Shown here piece by piece: positions 45,005 to 55,477 of a stretch of DNA of 64,000 nucleotides. The stretch's first letter is position 1. Every line of letters starts with the position of its first letter. A model generated the notes under the pieces. That model was not told where the DNA came from and ran no database searches. It saw only the letters and a list, made by a program, of their open reading frames with translations. Both the position numbers and the translations under genes were made by a program. Source of the stretch: Benincasa hispida (lineage: Eukaryota; Streptophyta; Magnoliopsida; Cucurbitales; Cucurbitaceae); NCBI RefSeq assembly GCF_009727055.1, contig NC_052349.1, positions 31,949,997-32,013,996 on the forward strand. Reading direction: 5' to 3'.

Positions 45005-47122
45005 GTTCACCTTTTAAGCTCATGCGGACCAGGAGCACCATGTAGTTTATACTCTTACGATAAGGAGTTCTTTACATATTTAAACTTCAGAAGCTCTTAT
45101 TTCATCATAGAAAAACCTTCTGTATTTATGACAACCAACAACTTCCTCTTCATGCGTGAAGGGACACGACTACGAATCTTTTCGTTGTTATTTTCTTCAT
45201 GAGATGATTTTGCCTTCAAGGTCTTCATCTTTCTTTCATGTTGATCATTTTTCATTTTGAGACGATAAAAAACAGATGGTAAAGGTTGATCTTTCTTTAA
45301 TGTGGAGATACTTAGCCTTTTGAAAGTGAAGTTCGAGTGGTAATTAGACACTAAACATTGATTTTCTTCTTCTGTCGTGATCATATTTGATATTTGGAAG
45401 AATGAAGATTGAGCACTTGAAGGCTTGATACGATCAAAGACAAAAGCTCTTTGCTCGGTTTCTAAGTCATTGACTTCTTCAATATTTATATGATTGCTCG
45501 GTTTCTAAGTCATTGACTTGAAGACATCGTGACATGCAATAAATTTTGATACTTCCTCTGGATGATTACCGAGGAAGCTTCTTGGGAGGATTCTATCAAA
45601 GTTACCGATCGTCAAAGTTGAGGGAAGTCCTCGTCTTCTTCCTTAATGGGTTTAGGCTTCCATCATCTTTTTTCCTTTCTTTTTTTGAGTATTGTTCCCT
45701 CTTCTAACTTTGATAGGAATGCGACTCTTTTAGGGTGGAACCCAACTTTCTTCTCTTTCGATGAGTCACAAGGATCTATCCTTCGTAATCGTCGTCATCA
45801 TCAACATGTTCATCTTAGTTTTAAGAATCTAACATTGGGATCGCTTGTTGAAACTAAACAACTATGGGTTCGAGGGTCCCAAACTAGGTCAAGCTTTCTC
45901 TTTGATCATAAGACACAGACGGTGTTGGAACATTTGAAATCGCCACAATTATAGTGTGGTTAGTCTGAGCCACTTTATCCAGCTTTAGCCCAATCTTTTT
46001 TTCTCGAGCTAACTTTAGGATCAGCTTTTTTAGCATAAAACATTTTTGAAATAGGTGAATGTTGACTCGATGATACTTGCAGTAGTTGGGGTCCTTGACT
46101 TTTCTTAACTACTCTGGTCGCTTGCACTCTGGCAGTTGAATGAGTTGTATCTCTAAAAGTTGCTCTAACATGTCTGCAACATCAAAATTAGGGAATAGAT
46201 AAATTTTTTCTACCTTTTTTTTAGAGTTGTGCAATGCTTCTTGCCCTCATTGTGTTTTCTTTAAAAAAAAAAAATTCTTTTCCTTTAGAGAAAAATTTCA
46301 TTAGGGTTGCATGAACGACCATAGATTCTTTGGTGGCCCTATTCACGATCTTTCCAATGCCCTTGGTTTCATTCTTGTCTTTTCTCACATCAAGAATAAA
46401 AAGGTCCCTAGTTCCTCTATTGATGATACTCAACTCCATGTCATGGGCGCGAGTCGCCAGCTCTTCGAAAGTACAAGGCTTTATCCCTTGCAGAATGTAG
46501 ATAAGTTCTCAGTGCATGTCTTAGGTACACATCTCCACTATAGATAATGCAGTGAGTCTATCTTTACAATCCAGACTCAAAGCTCTCGGTTGATGTAGTC
46601 GATGACTGGATCTTCTTTTTACTGCTTGGCATTTGTCATACTAATGATGCGTCTGGTGCTGTAGAAGCAGTTTAGGAACTTTTTTCTAGTTATCAATCAC
46701 TTCCAACTCCAAATCGTTATACCAATCAAAAGCATTTCCTTTCAAGGTTCAAATAAACTGCTTGACTAGCAAGTCTTCTCTTGTTCCTGCATTTTCATAG
46801 GTTTCAACGAAATGAGCAACATATTGTTTCAGATTGCTCTTTCCATTGAATAGTTGGAACTTTAAAGGTTGGTGTTCAGCTGGGATTCTCAGGTTGTCGA
46901 TCCTCTTGGTGTATGACGGAGAGTACATAAAAGAAGATTGTGACGGTCCTCCGTACTGAGCCCTTATGGAGTTTGCAATTATATCCTACAGTTGTTGAAC
47001 TGACAAGGAAGCGACGGAGGTAGATTGTTGTAGTAAGTTTTCTTGCAAGACAGTCTTTCCTTTGTCATTAGTTTTGGTAGCTAGAGCATAACCTGTCTCA
47101 GCAGTTTCTCGAGCTTGCATTT
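45005..47122 (-). pseudogene. Ty3/gypsy gag, central and C-terminal part
   Basis: Minus strand. From 47122 downward: KMQARETAETGYALATKTNDKGKTVLQEN, SVASLSVQQL, the QYGGPSQSSFMYSPSYTKRIDNLRIP block, FVETYENAGTREDLLVKQF and LKGNAFDWYNDLE (gag core, about 46690-46850), then MELSIINRGTRDLF (46221-46439), and further down a frame at 45097-45384 with FKRLSISTLKKDQPLPSVFYRLKM and SRVPSRMKRKLLVVINTEG, which lies after the gag core in this family. Many stops. It begins exactly where the gag at 23610-24021 ends, so both are one gag, separated by LTR-J and the inversion. Confidence 0.82.
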
Positions 47123-48822
47123 TGTTCGATTTAGTGTCCATAATCTCGTATATCTTGTAGTTTATATTTTGAAAGAACAAATTAATTATTTAATAAAATA
47201 ATAGGTATTTTATTTGACATTCAGATTGCATTAATTCAATCTAATAAACTAAGATCCAAGATTATGTGATGTCACTTAAATAGTATGTAGTAGACATACA
47301 AGTGGTTCATGTTCAAGTTATAACCTAAAAGGTTCGTAGTAAATGGATAAGATTGGGCACCTTATCTTGGTAACACTGTGGATATAGCCCACTTTATAAT
47401 TGTTACATGAATTGTAAATGTTACAGTCAATATAAGCCATATTGTTCATGTGGAGACATGTGAGTGTGGGTATCCTGTATGAAGAGTTTATACCAGATCC
47501 GACCGTAAAATGATTGGTTTCTCTTTATAACACTGTTATTTGAAGAAACCAATATTTCACTAGGATGACCATAGGTGATTTAACCTTAATCCTGAGTGAG
47601 TTGTGAACTACTATAAGGGCAATCCTTTTATCTGTGTGGGTGAGAGTGGTCATCTTAATCGACTCAACAAGCCCACCATTTTGGAGATTTGTCCGAGTAG
47701 GAAGTGGTAACATACCTAACAAGAAAGAATTCACTCATTCCCAATCATAGAGAAAATAGATAAATTGCTCTATCAACAGCTGATTTCCAGTCTTGAACAA
47801 TGAGGCTTCAACCTCTCACTTCTCCTAGAGGTGCTAGTTTATAATTAGACTATAAATCGTTTGTTTATTAGAGAAATCAGTGGTACTTAAGAAGTTAGAT
47901 ATAACTACAGGGGTAAAACGATTTTTTGACCAATTATAGTTGTGACAATTTGTGAAGGGTCGACTCACTATTGATTGGTTATATCCATGGACACATAAAT
48001 ACATCTACAGTGCGAAGAGTGCAACTATCGATTTTTAGTGAAGTGATCAATAGTTAGTGAATATTGATTGAATTAATTAAAATAGTTAAATTAAATTAAT
48101 TTTATATCATTGGAGCTTCAAATCTATAGGCCCATGAAGTCCCCTTGTTAGCTCGCTAAGGATAATAAAGATGAATGATTTGAATTGTTCAAATTAATTA
48201 AAAGAATTTTATATGAATATAATTAATATAAAGTATAGTGAATTTTGATAGATATGACCTATAATCCAAACTATATTATAAGAGAGATGTATTTGAATGA
48301 GATTCAAATATTAGGTTTATATGAATTGGATCTTATAAAGTGATATATGCATATAAATATGTGATATTTGTATGTTAATTAATTAATTAACTTTATATTA
48401 AATTTTGATTTAGCATATAGTTACTTAATTTGTACACTAATTAATTAATTAGCTAAAATGAGGAAAGTGGAAAAGCTTAGAAAAGGGGTTACACTCTTTC
48501 CCTATAAATATACTATTGTAACCCTTTTTAGGGTAAGGTTTGTTTTTGTGAAAAATGACCTAGCATCCATCCTTCCTCTCTAATCTCTCCTCCAAAAAGA
48601 ATTTCTCTCCAAAAATTCCTCCATCAAAAGGTCTTGGAGCCCACACTTCCAACTCTTTTTTTAATCCAAGAGAATAACAAGGTAGCCTTAGAGGTGGTGT
48701 TCTTGTTCATTGAGAAGCTTAAGATTTTTTATGACCTTTGGAGGGAAAAACGTAAAGAAGGAAAAGAATGCACAAAGGTGACTTTATTTCTGCCCTTCTT
48801 CTTCATTAGAAGCATGTTTAGG
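47123..48822 (+). mobile_element. Copia LTR-J, main part
   Basis: Starts TGTTCGATTTAGTGTCC..AATCTCGTA, an altered form of TGTTGGGGTTGATGCCC..AATCTCGTA, next to gag codons. The CTTATCTTGGTAACACTGTGG block and later LTR blocks follow in order. It is cut by LTR-K at 48823; its last about 120 bases are at 24022-24144. Flank CATTT on the left (AAATG reversed) compares with AAACA at the displaced end. Confidence 0.8.
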
Positions 48823-50407
48823 TGTTGGAAATGCCCTAAAACTCGCAGTTTGTAACATTAAACATATTCTATTTACGATAAAAGTTATTATTGAATTTTC
48901 TATCAATAAAGGTGTTATTGTATTGCACTCTTTTATAAATCCAATAAACTAACTCATCGTTATAATATGAATACTCAAAATTTATGTACAGACATAAAAA
49001 AGGATCAAGTTTTAGTATATAGCTAAAAAAGTCTATAAGTATATGGATAAGGTTGGGTACCTTATCCTGGGGACACTATGGATGCAACCCTCTTTATATA
49101 TTGATACAAACAATGTGATCCCAAAATCGTTCATGTTGAGACATGCGAGTGGAGGCATCCTATGCAAAAGACATTTGCATAAGACCGGATCACGAATTAG
49201 TCACTTTTCTTTATAACAACCGTTTACTGTTAAAATTGACTATTTTATTTTGATGACCTAAGATAACTTGATCTTAATTCTAAGCTAACTATGAACTTCT
49301 ATTTATTCGGGATTATCCTTTAATCTGCATGGGTGAAAGTAGTTCAACATCACCGCTCAATAAATCTCCCATTTTAGAGGTAAGACCGGATAGATAGTTG
49401 AGGACATAGTCGTGCAAGAAGGAATTCACTCCTACCCAACTTAAGGTTAACAGATAGGTTGTTCCCTTGTAGGTCCATAAGGTCCCTCTATTAGCTCGTA
49501 AAATATGAACACCTTGGATTAGTAAATTGAGTGAATTTGGAGTGATATCAATTTGAAGTGTTCAAATTGAATTTAGGGTTTGAATTTGAATAGTTCAAAT
49601 TCAAATTAGGGTTTGTATAATTATATTTGATATAATTAATTAACGTTTAATTTATCGAAATTAAACAAAATTGGAGAGTTTATAATATTTACATATTGAT
49701 TTAAATATTAATTACATGAATAGGATTCATGTTTAAAATAGGTATGTTATTAATTTAATATTTGATATTAAATTACTATTTAATTAATTAAATTTGTTTA
49801 GTTAATTAAAGATCAAAATTAATTTTCATCTTTATTTCAATTTTGGAAATTGAAATATTGGTTTTGATTTTAATTAATTAAAATTAAAGATTGAAAATGG
49901 AAATTGGAATTTTGAAACTTGGTAGTGGACTTTTCCACATTTTGGTGAAGTGGGAGGTGTTTCTACTAAATTAACACACCTTGCCCATTAAATTCATGTA
50001 ATTGAAGTGTCATTGGGGTTGCTCTTCAGTGCCTGCATTTAGAAAAAAAATAAAAACCACTTCAATTTCTGAGATTGATAGTGGGAGGCTACTAGAAAAT
50101 TGTTTCTGTAGCAGGTATTCTTCTTCACATGAAAACCCACTCCAATTCGTTCACAAATTCAGTTCAATTGTGAGTTTCACCACTCAAATTCAAGGATGAG
50201 AATAATAGAGAAGATTTCTTGGTGGTTCACTGAAGATTTGAAGATGAAATTACATGAGGAGCAACTTGGATTTGGAGAAATTCTTCAAAGGTATGTGTTG
50301 AAACCCTCTTAATACCCTATGAACATGCTTATTTTAATGTCAAAATTGAGGAATTAGAATGCTTAATGATCATGTTTTTTTCTGCAACATGTTTCTATAA
50401 TCCAATA
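48823..50407 (+). mobile_element. Hybrid Copia LTR-K with internal deletion
   Basis: Starts TGTTGGAAATGCCC and ends TAATCCAATA (CA changed to TA). At 49468 it jumps from GTTCCCTT to GTAGGTCCATAAGG, skipping about 350 bp that all other complete copies have between these words (for example 17376-17731 in LTR-F). Flanks TTAGG (48818-48822) and GCAAC (50408-50412) do not match each other. They match the flanks of LTR-G: TTAGG is the reverse of CCTAA, and GCAAC the reverse of GTTGC. Confidence 0.85.
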
Positions 50408-51314
50408 GCAACTACGATTGCCATATTGGAAACCAAGTCTTTAGGAAAGCTCCTCGTTCAACTTGACCATTAAAACGTTAGTGCCATCACTCTGAGAAGC
50501 GGCATAGAGCTTCCATCTGTGGTTCACCTTCTTGTTACAACCCCTGTGACTCCTCTTGTGGATACTCGTGATGAAGCAGAGAAGAGTGAAGAGAGCCAGA
50601 AAGAGACATCTAAGTCTCTTTCTACTCAAGTAAGTACTGGTTCCACACCTCCCTTAAATTTGGTTGTGCCTAAAGCCTATTTTCCTAGCAGGCTTCCCAA
50701 GCCTAAGAAAGGTTTGGTGGATGATGATATTCTTGAGACATTCAAAATAGTACAGGTAAACATCTCACTCCTTGATGCGGTGAGGAAAAATCCTAGATAT
50801 GCAAAATTTCTCAAGGAATTGGGTATTAAAAAGTGAAAAGAAAAAAAAAATGAAGATCGAGATATGGTAAACAAGAATGTTTCTGCAATACTTAAACGTA
50901 GCATTTTTAGAAATTGTCGCGATCCAGTTATGTTCACTTTATCCTGTGTTATAGGTGATAGGAAGATTTATCTTGCCATGCTTGATTTGGGTGCATCAAT
51001 AAATGTTATGCCTTACCACGTATATGTTGATCTGAAGTTAAATGACTTGCAAAAGACATCTGTAATTATACATTTAGTTGATAGATCTTATATCCAACCT
51101 TTAGGGGTTGTTGTGGATGTCCTAGTATAGGTTAAGGATTTAATTTTTCTAGTAGACTTCTATATACTAAACATGGATAATATTATCTTTTCGAACTTTG
51201 CCACTATACTGTTAGGAAGTCCATTCATTAAAACAGCAAAAACTAGGATTAATGTAGATCAGGGTACCTTATCAATTGAGTTTGATGGAGATGTCATTGA
51301 GTTTAACATATATG
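50408..51314 (+). pseudogene. Athila-like gag C-terminus and aspartic protease
   Basis: Plus strand, beginning right after LTR-K. The first codons carry on the gag reading that stops at 25719. AITLRSG, a block usual at the gag-protease boundary of Athila elements, is at 50487-50507. The run 50519-50836 ends with LDAVRKNPRYAKFLKELGIKK, and 50864-51130 holds the protease with LDLGASINVMPYHVY, where the catalytic D-[ST]-G is altered to DLG. RTLLGSPF-like residues follow (51213) and DQGTLSIEFDGD at 51258-51295. A stop at 51129 and another before 50838 break it. It is cut by LTR-L at 51315. Confidence 0.85.
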
Positions 51315-53356
51315 TGTTGGGTTTTATATACTAAAACTCGCAGTTTGTAATACTAAATATATTATATTATAAAAAAAATGTTATTGACGTTTATTCAATA
51401 GAATTGTTGTTGAATATGTGAATTGCACTTGTAAAATTTAAATCCAATAAACTTAAAAACCATGGCTATTATTTGAGTATATGAACTTTATGTGGAGACA
51501 TAAGAGTGGATCAAGTTTAGTAAATAGCCAAAACGGTCTATAGTATACGAATAAGGCCGGGTACCTTATTCTAGTAACACTCTTGGATGCGATCCACTCT
51601 GTAGTTGTTACAATTTATTGTAATGTGCTATAAACGAAGTGATCCTGATTCATTCATGTATTGACATGAGGAGCAGGGACGTCCTATGCAATGAGTTTGC
51701 ATAAGACTGGTCCAAGAATTAAGTCACTCTTATTTTATAACGTTGTTTTCTGTTTAAGACTGACTATTTCAAAGCGATGACCTAGGTAACTTGACCTTAA
51801 TTCTGAGCTAACTATGAACTCCTGTTTATTCGGGAGTATCCTTAAATTTGCATGGGTGAGGGTTGGCTCAACAGCGCCGGCTCAATAAGCCTCCCACTTC
51901 ATGGGTAAGACCGAGTAGATAGCTGGGGACATAGGGTGCAAGACGAAACTCACTCCTACCCAGTTTTAGGGATAGTAGAGAGGTTGTTCCCTTAAGTGCT
52001 GATTCTGGGTATTGAACAAGGGACTCCACTCTCTAATTAGCCTGAAAGGGACCCAGTTTAGTGATTGGATCACAGACCAATTGTTCATTAGAGGATTAGT
52101 AGGACTTAAGGAGCAAGATATAATCTCGAGGGTAAAAAAGTTTTGACCCAACCATTATTACGAACAACCTGTGAAGGGTTAACTTACTAATTATGTTTAT
52201 ATCGAGTGGACATAATATATCTACAGTGAGAGGAGTACAACTATTGGGCTATAGTGGAGTGACCTGATAGTTAACGAATAGTGGTTAATTAGGTTAAAGA
52301 GTTTAGCTGGTTAATCGCGGATCGTTGGAGCCCATGACCTGTTGGTTTATGAGGTCCTCCTACTAGCTAATATCGGACTAAACCTTAGAATAGTATGACG
52401 AATGAATTTGAAGTGTTCAAATTCGATTTTTGGAGCAGAACAGTAAATATATACGATATATTTAACCTAATATTTAATTGTGAATTAAACATAAAGAGAG
52501 AGAAAATAGGAGATATTTAAATAAAATTTAAGTATCAAGATTATGAAAGGGATTCATATTGATTGTGATTAGTGTTGGATATAATATTAAATTAAATTAA
52601 TTAAATTATTTAATAATTATTTAATAATAATTTAATTTTAAAATTGATTATTAGAATTAATTTTGAAATTAAATGGAATTGGTCAAAATTGTATTAAAAG
52701 TCAAATTGTTGACTAGGTAAAAAATGCAATGGAAGTCAAATTGTTGACTTTTGACTTTGAAAGACAAAAAAGTCAAATTTATTGACTTTGGACTTTGAAA
52801 GTCAAATTTTGACCATTTACCAAGTTGGTGGAAAGATCCAACATTTGTGAGTGGGAAATGCCAATTTTTGCATGGCTAAATGTTGTCTTCATTTGAAGAC
52901 ACTTGTCCCATTAAATCCCACGTTGAGTTAATGGTTTTTTGTAGTGTCAAATTCTCATCAAGCTCAAAGTTGCATATTTTGCATGTAATGATCTTTAAAA
53001 GGGAGTGTTTAATGATTTTTAAAACTTCTTGGCCATAGTGAAAATTGATGAGATTATGTGATAATCTCATACCAATTTTCTCTCTAAGACTTAACCTTTT
53101 TCTCTCTAAATTAGTCACACACCGGATTCCACCATCCCGTTCTAAGGTTGAAGAATAGTTGGAAACACTCTCGTAGTGGTCTATGAATCATTCGTGAGGA
53201 GATTGGAGCTAATTTGGAGGTGACTAGAGATTAGAAAGGTTGTATTTCTACTTTGCCTTTATTCTTGTTTTAATTGCATGCTTATTTTTTTTAATTAACC
53301 TAATTAGAGTACTTTAGATCCATTTTTCTTTCACTGCACATGTGTTCATTCCATCA
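51315..53356 (+). mobile_element. Copia LTR-L (2042 bp)
   Basis: Starts TGTTGGGTTTTATATAC inside the Athila protease and ends TGTTCATTCCATCA, as LTR-F does. U3 has TTATTCTAGTAACACTCTTGG in the usual place. Flanks ATATG and CGAAG do not match, and the Athila coding sequence does not resume after it, so the right side has been deleted or rearranged. Confidence 0.82.
52680..52815. promoter_or_regulatory. TTGAC cluster in LTR-L
   Basis: About ten TTGAC/GTCAA cores in 135 bp, including TTGACT four times and TTGACC once, at the same place as in LTR-F. The TATA box that LTR-F keeps is here degraded to TCTTTAAAAGGG (about 52990). W-box interpretation is inferred. Confidence 0.45.
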
Positions 53357-53850
53357 CGAAGATGATTTTCACTGGAGATTGTAGTTGGAGGTGACTATCA
53401 GAGCCTGAAGTTAGTCGCATAAAGGTGGTATTTGAGTTGGTTATTGGAGTTTATTGTCGAAGGTGGTTGTTGAAGTTTCGAGTTGGTCGTCGGAGTTTCT
53501 CGCTCAAAGGTGATCATCGAAGGTGATTTTCATCAGAGTTTGTAGTCGGAGGTGGTTGTTGAAGCCTACGAAGATTGTTGTCAGAGTTGGTCACGGAGTT
53601 TGTTGTCGGAGCCAATTGGTAGCATGAAGGTGGTTGTCGGAGTTGGATCACTGAAGGTGGTTGTCGGAGGCTAGAATTAGTCGTCGGAGTTGTTATCGGA
53701 GGTAGTTGTTGGAGTTCAGATTTTGTTGTTTCATTGGAGGTGGTTTTCGGAGCTTGGAGTTGGTTGTCGAAGTTGTCATCGGAGGTGGTTGTCGAAGCCT
53801 AAAGTTGTCATTAGAGGTGGTTGTCGAAGCCCGAAGTTAGTTTTCGAAAT
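53357..53850. repeat. GTCGGAGGTGGTTG minisatellite
   Basis: About 500 bp of irregular repeats of GTCGGAGGTGGTTGTCGGAG with variants (GTCGAAG, GTTGTTGAAGCC, GAGTTGGTCGTCGG). Unit lengths vary from about 15 to 40 bp. GC-richer than all its neighbours. Confidence 0.8.
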
Positions 53851-54030
53851 ATGACAGTGACCGATGGGTGGAACCATTGAAAACATGAGAAGAATGGAGA
53901 GTTGGGATGAGTTGGTAAAATATATCAACTCAACTTTATCAACATTTAAAGTTGATGGGCTAAACAATGAGTTGGTATATAATACCAACTCAACTCAACT
54001 CATGTTGGTGAGCCAAACACCCCCTTAGAG
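53851..54030. mobile_element. Right end of a small DNA transposon
   Basis: GACCGATGGGTGGAACC leads to several GAGTTGG/CCAACTC words in both orientations (53910-54005) and to GAGCCAAACACCCCCTTAG, the type of end found on hAT/Harbinger-like MITEs (reverse GGGTGTTTGGC). The matching left end was not found. The minisatellite may be its interior. Confidence 0.45.
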
Positions 54031-54894
54031 ATAAGTATAACATTGTAAACTACTTAACTTTATATTAGTAAAAGTATCTTTCCACAGGCACACTGCCTTC
54101 TAGACGTAGGTGGTTTTCACCAAACTGAGTTAACAAACCTTGTGTTTTATTTATGTATGTTTATTGCTTGCCTTTCTGGTCGTTCTTGAAATTGCAGATA
54201 CATTATGAGTGACATCACTATAATTAGTGGTTGAATACCCTTTTTCAAACAGTGAGAATAAAATGACAACTTCATATAATTTAGCTTCCTTAAGCTCTCA
54301 ACCATCGTTTTGTCTCTTTCATTTCGAAAGGTACAATACTTAATTCTAGTTCTTTTTTTTTTTTTAGTCTCGGGTGCATGTGCTCTATTGTTAGTTTTAT
54401 GGTGTTATGTTTTTTTTTTATTAAATCCCTATAAAAAGATTGATGGTTAAGATGAAGTGGCGAGAGGGTTTAGAGGTAGGATTGAGAGGAACAAGATATT
54501 AGAACACGAATAAGACACAAGAGAAAGAATCGAGATGAAGAAACGAGAAGAACATGAGTGAGTAATGAGAACTTTATAGAAGTGCCTATTTCGTATCGAT
54601 GTTTTTTTTTAATGTTGTTTTGTATACACACAATATTAGATGGCTAGTAATTTAAATACTGTTGTTGAAGATCGTTTTCCTAGCCAAGCTACGATTTGAA
54701 CGGGATGAACATCTAGTTCTCCAAATGAGGGGGGTGTAGAGAAATATAGGAGATGCCACGAGCTTTGATTTGATGGGGACGATCGTCTAGTTCTCCAAAG
54801 GATAGTTTCTATTGGTGACAGGATCGTGGCGGTCATCTATGAGAGTGGTTTGTAGTGTTGAAGTGACCAAATCACTACATACTTTAATAATTTC
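54031..54894. other. Gene-free stretch before the Mutator-like relic
   Basis: No coding domain recognised. ATCTAGTTCTCCAAATGAGG (54711) and GTCTAGTTCTCCAAAGGATA (54785) form an imperfect short repeat. T-runs at 54353 and 54411. Confidence 0.4.
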
Positions 54895-55477
54895 TTGGCC
54901 ACGGAAGTGCACCTCACAACCTTTGAAGAACAGTCTAGGGAGCTTGAGTTAGACAAGGATATGGATGTTGTAAAGGTTAGTCTTGTATATTATTATGAGC
55001 TGGCATTGATGAAAAAAGACAAACAAAAAGTAGTATCGATAAATCACTACCCAATGATGTGGAGAACCCGAAATGCTTTAACAATCGAGATTGGGGAATA
55101 TTTTATAGGAGAGAGAACCTTTAGTGGCCTTCAAAAAAGCATTAACATACCAGGTCGCCACGTACAAGCAAAAGGCAAGAGCGAATAAGAATTATGTTTT
55201 AAAGTACCATTTGTCAGGCTTTCCTCACAATTTCCAGGTAATAGTCGTTCCATGTTTGCTACTTATATGACATGAGATATGAATTAAACTTTGTAATTTT
55301 CTGATGAACTAAAAAGGTATGGTAGGTGTAGGCATATAAGAACGTATCCATGATAGCTGGAAGAGCTGTAATCCGACTTAACAATGATGTAACCCCTCAC
55401 TTCCTAAGGTGGTCATGCTCTCATTCATTGCTTAATAGGTTATTGCAGACATATATCTTCAATTCTTCCCTGGTGAG
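54895..55477 (+). pseudogene. DUF1985/Ulp1-type protein fragment of a Mutator-like element
   Basis: Plus strand. The open run 54895-55188 reads MDVVKVSLVYYYELALMKK and then ALTIEIGEYFIGERTFSGLQKSI; after a slip, YHLSGFPHNFQ (about 55205-55238) precedes a plausible GT intron start, and VWxAYKNVSMIAGRAVIRLNNDVTPHFLRWSCSH (about 55318-55430) follows a plausible AG. This order (V.LALLYFLE..LL, F..L...L, Y.L.GFP.AFQVW.YE..P) is that of the DUF1985 domain found beside Ulp1-like peptidases in plant Mutator-like elements (KI1-MULE/CUMULE type). It is cut by LTR S2. Probably not functional: a stop lies at 55186. Confidence 0.6.

Noticed and set aside
45646..45954. Plus-strand 102-codon open run
   Set aside because: Antisense to the gypsy gag/linker region on the minus strand; composition fits a shadow frame.
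24705..49468. Inversion as a pure assembly error
   Set aside because: Not excluded, but disfavoured. There are no N at either junction, and a misassembly in repeats would join at shared sequence, whereas here the two LTRs are joined about 350 bp out of register. Long reads would decide.
24145..50407. LTR-G and LTR-K as two LTRs of one Copia element
   Set aside because: They face opposite ways, no Copia body connects them, and each has a complete start or end that pairs with the other's flank only after inversion. Two solo LTRs cut by an inversion explain more.
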